Origin: a virus
Direction: 5' to 3' (one strand)
Virus record (IMG/VR): IMGVR_UViG_3300020179_000033
Location: 1 to 60,561 of that record
Length of the DNA stretch: 60,561 nucleotides
Shown: positions 38,039 to 45,674 of the stretch, in pieces
Numbering within the stretch: the stretch's first letter is position 1
Layout: every line of letters starts with the position of its first letter
Program-made: the position numbers and the translations under genes
The notes under the pieces: generated by a model
Databases searched by the model: none
Told to the model about the DNA's origin: nothing
The model's input: the letters and a program-made list of their open reading frames with translations, nothing else

Positions 38039-41000
38039 ATGGAAATAGCTGAATTAACATCGTCAAATTTTGTAGGATTAACAGCTAGGTATCCTCTTGA
38101 TGAACAATTTACATTTAATGAATCAGTACTCTTTACCGAACAAGATGTAAATATACCGTTTAATGAAGCTCTTCAAGATGTTAATGACCAAAAAATAAAT
38201 AATTTTTCAAATTTAATTTTAACTAAAAATTCATTATTAACTAGCGGGTTTTCAATTAACCCACTTTCATTTTTATACGATTATGGGTTTACAACCTATT
38301 TTGCTGCTAATGCTCCAGGTTCTATTACCCCATCAACTAAGTTTTGGGTTGTGCAGGAGCCGGCGGTTTCAGTTAATCAAGCTGATCTTACCGTCGACGG
38401 TGAATATTCTAATATTAATAATCAATACTTTTTTGATGTTGAATTTATTTCTGAAAAATACTGTAAGATAACTCATGAAAATAATAATATAATTAGGTAT
38501 CTAACAGTTGACTATACAGGTAATCTATCCTTTTGTAAGGATGCTAAGCTAGATGCTTTAGGAGAATATAGCCCTCAAATTTTTATGTACATTTATGATA
38601 GAAATTTTAAATTTTTAGTTTTAATGAAAAACATAAATGATATTAGTAAGTACGTATCATTTAATGCTAATAATAACAGACTAACTTTAGTTGAACCGCT
38701 TACTGCTACTTCAATACCATATTCTACTGCTTCTATTTTTAGAATAAACCCTAGAAGCAAATCTCCAAATAAAACCGATATTAAAGATTCCTGGGTTAGC
38801 TACAAAAAAGACTTATTTACTAATTCTCAAAATATTAATAGTACTAGGAGTTACGAACAAATTAATTCAAATCTGCTTTTAAATAGTGAATATTACAATA
38901 TTTCAGGCTCTTCTATTGATTTTAACATACTATCACTTAAAAACACTAACAGTCCAGAAAATTTTCAAGGCAGAGGTAATCCTTTTTTTGATGAAGCCAA
39001 TGTTGAATTTAGAGATTACCAGGCTTTATTTTCCGGCTCAAATCAACAATTTGGAAACGATAACATCTCAATAGGATATGAAACATATACATCGAATTTA
39101 ATTTTTAAAAAAGATAAAGTTACTTATTTTCATATACCTCAAAATTTTTATCCTTTTCAAAGATTAAATGTAAATGATTCTTATTTAGTAGAATCAGGAT
39201 CGATAGCAGGAGATCACCCTTTAAAATCTGATAAAATTTTTAAAAAGAAAGGCGACTACAGTGCTACAACTCATTTTGGTGATACAATAGAAGAAACAAC
39301 CGGAGAATTTCTATGTGCCTGGTTATCTGGTAGTCCAGATCCAAATGTAAGGCCGATTTGGGTTGATAGGTATTATAATCCAAAAAATATTTCGTTTTTT
39401 AAAGCACTTACATCATCTGATTATAAAGCAGTTCGTTATATTTCTGTTTTTGATTGCTTAGTAGCAGAGGCAAATAAAATTTTAGGTGATGTAGATGTTT
39501 TTGATAAACCTTCAGATTTAATTTTTGAAAAAGGTGCATACTATGCATACCATCACTACGGACCAAAAGATGTAGATAATTTTATTAATATGCTTTCGAA
39601 AACCTTAGTTCAAAAAGATCTTATTAATTATAAATTTTTTAACGGATCAGCTGTTAACAACATAACTCCAGGCACCTATAATTTTGACGGTACTAAATAT
39701 GCCTCGACTGATTCACTTCTTTCTATAAGTGCATCTAATCAATTTACTTTAATTTTTGATGGTTACAGTACTGATTGGAATAGCCCTATAGGCAATCAAA
39801 TTATAGGTAATTATAATTCTGATGGATTCGGTGTCTTTAATCAATTTTCTGTAACACCTTTAGTATTCTTTAATACATTAAGCTCGTTGGATATAGCTAA
39901 TACAGATCTTAATTTGCTCACAAAATTAGAAATTGATTCACCTATAAAAGGTGTTATTAGAACACAAAGCTTAGATGACTTTTTTATTTTTTATGGCGAC
40001 AATTCGATTCGTAGATATAACCTTTCATTTTCAGAGATAAGAAAAACAACATCTAATCTACCAATTAGCCTAACAACAGATTTTACAGCAGATGATAACT
40101 ATGCATATTTATTTTTTAATAGTAATCCTGCAGGTACACCTAATATGAAAGTTGCTAGGGCTGATTTAAATTCAAATGTTGTAGTTGATTATACTAGTAG
40201 CGTATCATTTGCTAGAGTGCCACCAGATACTAATATTTCCTTTTGTAAAACGGTTGATCTGTTTAACGGTAATTTATATTTTACTGACGGTACAAAATCT
40301 GAAATTATAGGTAATGATATTTTTTATTTAACTAACAATCAAATTAAACAGTGGAACAATATTGATACCATCGTTACGCTTACCACAGCATTTTCTACCA
40401 CCAAAACAATAGAAGACTTTACTGTTGACTTTGATAACAATATATGGGTTCTATTTGATAAAAATAAATACGCAAAATATAATAAATTTAGAGAATTTTT
40501 ATTATCAGGATATTTTGCAGAGCCTAACTATTTAAATTATAAGATAGAACCATTAGCTGAATTTAAGAATGGAGAATATGTAGAAGAGATGCTAGTAATG
40601 AGACAATCAATTAACGAGTCTAATAAAATTAATTTTACAAAAATTAGTATGGAAGGTATAACTGTTCTTAGTACACAGTTAAAATATCTTACCGCAGGTT
40701 ATAATAACCTTACTAATGGAAAATTTTTAAGAATTAATAACCAAGCAAACTATGCTCCCGGTAATTTTAGTATAAAAGCAAAGCTTTATAATATATACAA
40801 TTTAAATAGCAGCACAACAGTAGAAACAAAATTTAATTTATCTGCTATTGACCCCGGGTACCATAATTTTGCAATTCGTTTTGATGGGTACGAAGGATAT
40901 ATGCATTTGTTTGTTGATGGGCAGCTACAGGATATAGCAGAATTTGAACCTAGAAAGTATAAATTTAGTAGTATCACTAAAAGACCATTCTTGATTGGTA

Positions 41001-41386
41001 CAAGCACATATTTAAATTCTATCCCTCTATTTGAATTTTTAAAAAATAATAACTATTTAGTTACAAACCTGCAAATAAAGAACTTTTATCTTTATGATAA
41101 ACCTCTTTATGATTTTGATATTATTATGCATGTAAGAAAAAATATGTTTATACGGGATATAAATTTTAATGTTGCAAGCGGTAGAAGAAATTACGTAGAA
41201 GAAGTAGAAAGGTATTTTAAGTTAAGAACACCTGGTTCGAAGTCAACACTATTTAATTTAATAATTAGAAATAGTGGTATAAATGATTACGATTTACAAT
41301 ATGCTTTAGAGCAACGTATCTTAAGTATATTAAAGAATGCTGCCCCAGCATATACAAAAATAAACCAAATTAAATGGTCTAACTAA
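38039..41386 (+). CDS. Large virion fibre/baseplate-like protein with propeller and LamG-like domain
   Basis: A 1115-residue protein. Residues ~600-870 contain blades such as TIEDFTVDFDNNIWVLFDKN and LYFTDGTKSEIIGNDIFYLT, suggesting a beta-propeller. Residues ~895-1010 resemble a LamG/concanavalin-like domain (NFAIRFDGYEGYMHLFVDG, then RPFLIGTSTYL). The last ~80 residues are helical (YVEEVERYFKLRTPGS; YALEQRILSILKNAAPAYTK). The stop overlaps the start of the next gene (TAATG), so the two products are probably made in equal amounts and may bind each other. Exact virion position unknown. Confidence 0.72.
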   Translation: MEIAELTSSNFVGLTARYPLDEQFTFNESVLFTEQDVNIPFNEALQDVNDQKINNFSNLILTKNSLLTSGFSINPLSFLYDYGFTTYFAANAPGSITPSTKFWVVQEPAVSVNQADLTVDGEYSNINNQYFFDVEFISEKYCKITHENNNIIRYLTVDYTGNLSFCKDAKLDALGEYSPQIFMYIYDRNFKFLVLMKNINDISKYVSFNANNNRLTLVEPLTATSIPYSTASIFRINPRSKSPNKTDIKDSWVSYKKDLFTNSQNINSTRSYEQINSNLLLNSEYYNISGSSIDFNILSLKNTNSPENFQGRGNPFFDEANVEFRDYQALFSGSNQQFGNDNISIGYETYTSNLIFKKDKVTYFHIPQNFYPFQRLNVNDSYLVESGSIAGDHPLKSDKIFKKKGDYSATTHFGDTIEETTGEFLCAWLSGSPDPNVRPIWVDRYYNPKNISFFKALTSSDYKAVRYISVFDCLVAEANKILGDVDVFDKPSDLIFEKGAYYAYHHYGPKDVDNFINMLSKTLVQKDLINYKFFNGSAVNNITPGTYNFDGTKYASTDSLLSISASNQFTLIFDGYSTDWNSPIGNQIIGNYNSDGFGVFNQFSVTPLVFFNTLSSLDIANTDLNLLTKLEIDSPIKGVIRTQSLDDFFIFYGDNSIRRYNLSFSEIRKTTSNLPISLTTDFTADDNYAYLFFNSNPAGTPNMKVARADLNSNVVVDYTSSVSFARVPPDTNISFCKTVDLFNGNLYFTDGTKSEIIGNDIFYLTNNQIKQWNNIDTIVTLTTAFSTTKTIEDFTVDFDNNIWVLFDKNKYAKYNKFREFLLSGYFAEPNYLNYKIEPLAEFKNGEYVEEMLVMRQSINESNKINFTKISMEGITVLSTQLKYLTAGYNNLTNGKFLRINNQANYAPGNFSIKAKLYNIYNLNSSTTVETKFNLSAIDPGYHNFAIRFDGYEGYMHLFVDGQLQDIAEFEPRKYKFSSITKRPFLIGTSTYLNSIPLFEFLKNNNYLVTNLQIKNFYLYDKPLYDFDIIMHVRKNMFIRDINFNVASGRRNYVEEVERYFKLRTPGSKSTLFNLIIRNSGINDYDLQYALEQRILSILKNAAPAYTKINQIKWSN

Positions 41387-42975
41387 TGAACCTTATAGAC
41401 AATATACAACTAGTAAGATACCTTTCTTTTAAATTAGAATTACCTAATAATTTTGAAAAAATTAAATTTCAGTCAAATGATACTGTTTCAAGCGACCTGT
41501 TAAACTTAAAATTGAGTCATTTGTACGATAATTTCATATATCTTTACAATGCATCTTTGATTTCATCTAATGTAATACCTGTATCAAGCACTGCGGTTGC
41601 GAGTGTTACTGCAGGGGTTAATAAATTTAAGTGGTATAAAAACGTCAACACTAGTGAATTTGTTTCTATTTCTTCAGATCCAGGCTTAACAGGGCTAGAT
41701 AATACAAATCTTTTATATTTAGTAAGAAATATAGATACGGGAAAGTATTCTACTTTTATGGGAACTTCGACTGCTATAGCTGTTTTTAGTTTTGATGAAG
41801 AGGCATCATACCTAACCTTAAATCAGGCAATTAATGAAGTAGAACCAGGGTTCGGTGTATATTATCAAAGTATTACTGCATTTGAAACTATAAATTTTAA
41901 TCTGTTTGTGCTAGATAATAGACTTAATAAATTAGTAAAATATGATGCTAGTGGCTATTTTACTAATGATATTATTACTCAAAATTCTCTTAGATATATT
42001 AATTCTATAGGTAATTTTGGTAGTTCTAATTCAAAACTAGAATTTAATTCTCCAACCGGTCTAACATCCTTTAATAAAACCCTATATGTGCTCGACTCAG
42101 GTAACAAATGTATTAAAACATACGACACAGATTTAAATTGGCTAGCCACATATAGGCTTTCAATTGATTTAAAAGATATTAACCCCATAGATATTGCAGC
42201 TGATAGTTATGGAAATATCTTTATACTTACTAACAAAAACTTTATAAAATATGATAGCACTTTTCAAAATAAAGAAATATTTGATACGTCTTTAACTTAC
42301 CCTGGAGAATATTTTAATAAAATAGTCTTTTCTAAATTTAATAAAGATATCTTTTATCTAGTTTCTAATAAAAATGTTTATAAAAAAATTGCATCAACAC
42401 CGTCTGATACTATAGGCAAATATCTTCTTTATTTATACAACTACAATTTACCTAACGATAAAATAACAGGATTTGCATCTACTGCTAATAATGTGGGTGA
42501 TAGAAATCTTTTATTTTCGTTTTTTAACAATACCGGCAAATTAGGTAACTTTTTTGATAACTTAAATCTTTACGATGTTTTAAGAATAAGAAATTTTGAT
42601 GTTTATAGTTTTGATCAAATTAAATTTAATAAAGAAGAGTATCTTCAAAACTGGGTCTTTAATAAAGCAATTTCTAAACTTCTTATTAATCATATGAGAT
42701 TTAGGGACCAGATTGCTGGTAAATTTATTGGCTCACAAGACAATAAAGGCAATATTGTATTTGAAGGTACAAGATACCTTTTGCCAGATGAATTAGATTC
42801 AATATTTTTTAGTCAAGATTTGTCTTTTTATTTGGGAGTCAATGAGATAACCACTAGTAGTGTTTTTAATAGAATTACTAAAAAAATATATAATATTCAG
42901 GTAGCTTTAAAAAATGTTTTAGACGCTGAAATAACAAATAACCCTGGGCTTACAATACCTGTATATATAAGTTAA
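41386..42975 (+). CDS. Virion protein with NHL-type beta-propeller
   Basis: A 529-residue protein. Residues ~165-330 contain propeller blades (FNLFVLDNRLNKLVKYDASG; KTLYVLDSGNKCIKTYDTD; DIAADSYGNIFILTNKN). The C-terminal ~140 residues are mixed helix and strand (DVLRIRNFDVYSFDQIKFN; EYLQNWVFNKAISKLLINHM). Similar blades occur in the 1154- and 1115-residue proteins, so these look like a paralogous group of baseplate/fibre connectors. It overlaps the preceding gene and ends 3 bp before the next. Confidence 0.7.
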   Translation: MNLIDNIQLVRYLSFKLELPNNFEKIKFQSNDTVSSDLLNLKLSHLYDNFIYLYNASLISSNVIPVSSTAVASVTAGVNKFKWYKNVNTSEFVSISSDPGLTGLDNTNLLYLVRNIDTGKYSTFMGTSTAIAVFSFDEEASYLTLNQAINEVEPGFGVYYQSITAFETINFNLFVLDNRLNKLVKYDASGYFTNDIITQNSLRYINSIGNFGSSNSKLEFNSPTGLTSFNKTLYVLDSGNKCIKTYDTDLNWLATYRLSIDLKDINPIDIAADSYGNIFILTNKNFIKYDSTFQNKEIFDTSLTYPGEYFNKIVFSKFNKDIFYLVSNKNVYKKIASTPSDTIGKYLLYLYNYNLPNDKITGFASTANNVGDRNLLFSFFNNTGKLGNFFDNLNLYDVLRIRNFDVYSFDQIKFNKEEYLQNWVFNKAISKLLINHMRFRDQIAGKFIGSQDNKGNIVFEGTRYLLPDELDSIFFSQDLSFYLGVNEITTSSVFNRITKKIYNIQVALKNVLDAEITNNPGLTIPVYIS

Positions 42976-42978
42976 TAA

Positions 42979-43806
42979 ATGAAATACGTGTTTAGTGTTA
43001 AGCAAGGTCAAGGTGTACAAAAAATTGTACCGGTTTTACCTACTGCCACAACGACTATGACACCTACACCCACTATTACACCTTCTATAACACCTTCTGG
43101 GTTTCCCACGCCTACTCCTTCTATTACACCTACTATTACTAAGACACCGACCATCACACCTACTATTACTAAGACACCCACTATTACACCTACTATCACG
43201 AGAACACCTACACGTACACCAACAACTACAAGAACGCCTACACCCACACCTACTGTAACACCACTAATACTTTTCAGGCAGCCGTTTAGATATCTCTTAG
43301 TTGGTTTTAACTTTAATGGTAATGATTTTGATGCTGAGGCCGCTGTAAACGATATTCCTGGCTATATAAATAACTATGTACCTGTAGGCGGTTGTCCCAA
43401 TCCTGGCGAAACAACATCTGTAGATTCGCTATCATATGGGGGTGATGTAAAGAGTTCTGTTGGCCAAGAGCAAATACTAATCGATCTTAGAACCTTAAGT
43501 GCTATAGCCATACCTACCACATCAGTGGTAAATATAGGATTGTCGGGTAACTGGTATACCTTATTTTCTATTAACCCTGCATGGTCATTTACATTATCAT
43601 TTAGCGCTATTAATGGTGGGGAAATGACTTGGGATCAAACAAATTATAAGTTTGATATAAGTGGTGGAACTGTTGTTGATACTAAGGACTTTGTATTCCC
43701 TGCAACCTCTCTGGCGAGTGGTCAAGTATGTACACCACCGTCTTATAAGTCTATATCTGAGTTAATTTATTACGTCAATATAGGTGAAATACAGGTAAAT
43801 TACTAA
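42979..43806 (+). CDS. Short fibre protein: Thr/Pro stalk with beta-rich tip
   Basis: A 275-residue protein. The N-terminal ~20 residues ([18 protein letters not shown]) may dock to the virion. Residues ~22-95 are T-P-T-x stalk with Lys and Arg at every tenth position or so ([23 protein letters not shown]). Residues ~98-275 form a compact beta-rich domain ([36 protein letters not shown]). No family recognised for the tip. It ends the run started by the late promoter at 38026. Confidence 0.75.
   Translation: MKYVFSVKQGQGVQKIVPVLPTATTTMTPTPTITPSITPSGFPTPTPSITPTITKTPTITPTITKTPTITPTITRTPTRTPTTTRTPTPTPTVTPLILFRQPFRYLLVGFNFNGNDFDAEAAVNDIPGYINNYVPVGGCPNPGETTSVDSLSYGGDVKSSVGQEQILIDLRTLSAIAIPTTSVVNIGLSGNWYTLFSINPAWSFTLSFSAINGGEMTWDQTNYKFDISGGTVVDTKDFVFPATSLASGQVCTPPSYKSISELIYYVNIGEIQVNY
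43042..43265 (+). repeat. Thr/Pro-coding low-complexity array 3
   Basis: About 224 bp. It contains 30-bp near-tandem units (43123-43152, 43153-43182 and a diverged third) carrying the Lys codon that gives the basic pattern of this stalk. Confidence 0.85.
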
Positions 43807-43890
43807 TGTTTAATATTAATCTATTAGTCGTGCACATAAAGAAAAGAAAGATAAAAGGTTGAATTCATAAACGAAAAGAATAATTACTAC

Positions 43891-44517
43891 ATGAATATAT
43901 TTAATAACGACAACCCTCACACAAATGGAGAAGTTGAACTAATTTCTTCTTTGCCTAAAAATCTTACTATATTTGATGTTGGTAGTAGGTCGGATAGTGA
44001 ATTTTTAAATTATGAAGGCGTTGTTCATTATTTTGAACCTGTGCCCGAATTTTTAGAGCGCTTAAAAACTTTTTCTAATAAAAACACAGAAAGTTATTTT
44101 AATAATTTTGGTTTATCTAATTTAAGTGAATCACTTTTTTATTATCCTAGGCATCAATCTTTTGTTAACAGATCAAGAGATTCAAAAAACGATAAAGTAT
44201 TGTTACAGCTCATGAAGGGAGATGAATACATTTTAAAAAATAATATATCTAAAATTGATTTTCTTAAAATAGATACCGAAGGGTTTGAATTTAATGTACT
44301 TAAGGGATTTGAAACCTCTATAGATTTAATAGACACTATTCAGTTTGAATATGGCGGTTGTTTTTCTGATAATAATATAACTTTAAATGAGGTTTGTAGC
44401 TTTTTAAAAACTAAAGGGTTTAATTTGTTTTATTATGTAGCACCAACTAACCCCGTTTTATTAAGCAATTTTTCAGACCATTATCAATATAGTAATATTC
44501 TTTGTAAAAGAAAATAA
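43891..44517 (+). CDS. FkbM-family methyltransferase
   Basis: A 208-residue SAM-dependent O-methyltransferase. Seen are TIFDVGSRSDSEFLNYEG (motif I region), VVHYFEPVPEFLERL, and the FkbM signature KIDFLKIDTEGFEFNVLKGF, ending with a short beta segment. FkbM enzymes methylate sugars and polyketides, so it may add to the glycan pathway of 28205-36097 although it stands 8 kb away. The 84-bp gap before it holds no clear late octamer. A TTGAAT 26 bp upstream lacks a good -10 box. Confidence 0.88.
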   Translation: MNIFNNDNPHTNGEVELISSLPKNLTIFDVGSRSDSEFLNYEGVVHYFEPVPEFLERLKTFSNKNTESYFNNFGLSNLSESLFYYPRHQSFVNRSRDSKNDKVLLQLMKGDEYILKNNISKIDFLKIDTEGFEFNVLKGFETSIDLIDTIQFEYGGCFSDNNITLNEVCSFLKTKGFNLFYYVAPTNPVLLSNFSDHYQYSNILCKRK

Positions 44518-44519
44518 CT

Positions 44520-44593
44520 CGCACCTGGCAGGACTCGAACCTGCTACCAACGGATTAGAAATCCGTTGCTCTATCCAGATGAGCTACAGGTGC
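44520..44593 (-). tRNA. tRNA-Arg(UCU)
   Basis: A complete cloverleaf on the minus strand: acceptor GCACCTG paired with CAGGTGC, anticodon arm ACGGA-TTTCTAA-TCCGT (anticodon UCU), T arm GCAGG-TTCGAGT-CCTGC, discriminator G. CCA is not encoded. It reads AGA, a common Arg codon in this AT-rich phage. Confidence 0.93.
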
Positions 44594-44595
44594 AA

Positions 44596-44690
44596 TGGTA
44601 CCTCCGGTAGGATTCGAACCTACGTTTTGCGCTAATCTGGCGCCAAGCACGGGTATAAGCCATGTGTCTTAACCACTAGACGACGGAGGC
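44596..44690 (-). tRNA. tRNA-Ile(UAU)-like with long variable arm
   Basis: A minus-strand cloverleaf with encoded CCA. Acceptor GCCTCCG/CGGAGGT, D arm GTC-TAGTGGTTAA-GAC, anticodon arm CATGG-CTTATAC-CCGTG with U33 and anticodon UAU (AUA codons), T arm GTAGG-TTCGAAT-CCTAC. The variable region is 24 nt and can form a small GCGC/GCGC hairpin, which is a class II (Leu/Ser/Tyr) feature not expected for Ile. The D loop is most like tRNA-Glu. The amino acid is assigned by anticodon only. Confidence 0.8.
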
Positions 44691-44693
44691 AAA

Positions 44694-44990
44694 TTATTTT
44701 GCTTTATCTATATCATCTTGTTCTAAAAGCCCTACAATATCCATTCCATACTTTTCTTTAAAGTATAGCTTTACTTGTTTAAAAGTTTTAGAAAACTCTT
44801 TTTTATCATTAGCATATCTTAATTCTAGTTCCAAAAATCGCCTACAATATTTTTCATATTGCTTTGAATCAAAAACTTCTTGTTTGTCTAGATTTTCAAC
44901 TGCCTCTGCAATTTTATTTGATTCTCGAATTACCCATTTGTAGTTTTCGTTAAGAATATCTAGTTTAATAAGCAAATTATCAATATTCAT
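44694..44990 (-). CDS. Unknown small helical protein (98 aa)
   Basis: Not recognised. I choose the ATG at 44990 (MNIDNLLIKLDILNENYKW) because the longer frame would run into tRNA-Leu. It is Lys/Glu-rich, almost entirely helical, and probably coiled coil (KIAEAVENLDKQEVF; CRRFLELELRYAND; YFKEKYGMDIVGLLEQ). It lies between two tRNAs on the same strand and is probably cotranscribed with them. There is no late octamer before it. Confidence 0.65.
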   Translation of the reverse strand: MNIDNLLIKLDILNENYKWVIRESNKIAEAVENLDKQEVFDSKQYEKYCRRFLELELRYANDKKEFSKTFKQVKLYFKEKYGMDIVGLLEQDDIDKAK

Positions 44991-44997
44991 TTTTTTA

Positions 44998-45070
44998 TGG
45001 CCCAAATCGGACTCGAACCGATACTTGAACGATTTTAAGTCGTTTGTCTCTGCCGTTGGACTACTGGGCC
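44998..45070 (-). tRNA. tRNA-Leu(UAA) with short variable loop
   Basis: A minus-strand cloverleaf: acceptor GGCCCAG/TTGGGCC, anticodon arm AACGA-CTTAAAA-TCGTT with anticodon UAA (UUA codons), T arm ATCGG-TTCGAGT-CCGAT, A73. The variable loop is only 5 nt (CAAGT), whereas bacterial tRNA-Leu is normally class II with a long arm. CCA is not encoded. Confidence 0.85.
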
Positions 45071-45071
45071 A

Positions 45072-45437
45072 TCAATCCTCCTCTGTATTATCTTTAGGAA
45101 TAACAGCCATAGGCTTATCACCTAGTTTACCGTAATATTTCCACAATCCATTAAAATCGTCAGTAATAGTATATTCTATGCCATAGATAATTAAACCAGG
45201 CGTCACATCTACTAACTTTAATATTTCGTTAACTTCTTTATTTGTAATTTCATATTCACCAACCGATTCGTTAAAAAAAGGTCCTGTAAAACAACGATTA
45301 GAATTAGTACAAACCTTAATCTTTGTAATAAATTCTTTATCTTCTAGCTCTACTGGTTTATCAAATTGACGAGGTGAATAAAAAGCCAATTCCTGAAAAG
45401 TATAAGGCAGTCCGTTTTTTACCTTGCGCCGGTACAT
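45072..45437 (-). CDS. Unknown small protein (121 aa)
   Basis: Not recognised. Mixed alpha/beta: LPYTFQELAFYSPRQFDKPV, KEFITKIKVCTNSNRCFTGP, LKLVDVTPGLIIYGIEYTIT, LWKYYGKLGDKPMAVIP. The start ATG is at 45437, and the last codons stop 1 bp before tRNA-Leu. It lies between a 49-residue gene and tRNA-Leu in the minus-strand cluster. Confidence 0.7.
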   Translation of the reverse strand: MYRRKVKNGLPYTFQELAFYSPRQFDKPVELEDKEFITKIKVCTNSNRCFTGPFFNESVGEYEITNKEVNEILKLVDVTPGLIIYGIEYTITDDFNGLWKYYGKLGDKPMAVIPKDNTEED

Positions 45438-45467
45438 TTAAACATTATGGAGGAAAAGGTTATAACG

Positions 45468-45617
45468 TCAAGGATATTTGTAAATTTTCTTACCTTTTTT
45501 GACAATATAATTACGGATTTCTCTGCCTTCCTTTGTAGTCCAATTAACTACATCGAAATTATTGTCAAATACTTTCTTTTTAACGGGCCTGTATTTATCA
45601 CCTTTTCCTGCGCTCAT
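45468..45617 (-). CDS. Small basic protein (49 aa), unknown
   Basis: A short gene reading MSAGKGDKYRPVKKKVFDNN, then FDVVNWTTKEGREIRNYIVK, ending GKKIYKYP. It is compact and Lys-rich. Codon use is like the neighbours, and an AATAAATA late octamer lies 16 nt before the ATG on the same strand. The plus-strand frame covering the same bases is judged a shadow. A DNA- or RNA-binding role is possible from its charge, but nothing more can be said. Confidence 0.65.
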   Translation of the reverse strand: MSAGKGDKYRPVKKKVFDNNFDVVNWTTKEGREIRNYIVKKGKKIYKYP

Positions 45618-45633
45618 AGTATAAGTTTAGCCT

Positions 45634-45641
45634 TATTTATT
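45634..45641 (-). promoter_or_regulatory. Late promoter octamer, minus strand (16-nt spacing)
   Basis: AATAAATA on the minus strand, 16 nt before the ATG at 45617. It forms a back-to-back pair with the plus-strand octamer at 45651, which also has a 16-nt spacing. Confidence 0.55.
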
Positions 45642-45650
45642 TAAAAAATC

Positions 45651-45658
45651 CATAAATA
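45651..45658 (+). promoter_or_regulatory. Late promoter octamer, plus strand (16-nt spacing)
   Basis: CATAAATA, 16 nt before the ATG at 45675. This unit should carry a leader of about 10 nt, unlike the 5-nt class. Confidence 0.6.
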
Positions 45659-45674
45659 ATTCATAGGCTTTAAA

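Noticed and set aside
43807-43890. Regulatory element in the gap before the FkbM gene
   Set aside because: No octamer, good -10 box, hairpin or RNA fold could be supported; only A-rich sequence.
44641-44665. Alternative anticodon GAU in the GCGC hairpin of the odd tRNA
   Set aside because: The loop CAGATTA lacks U33, and the other hairpin gives a normal 5-bp stem, U33 and T-arm spacing.
45447-45644. Plus-strand 65-codon frame
   Set aside because: Antisense to the 49-residue minus-strand gene, hydrophobic and without family features or promoter.
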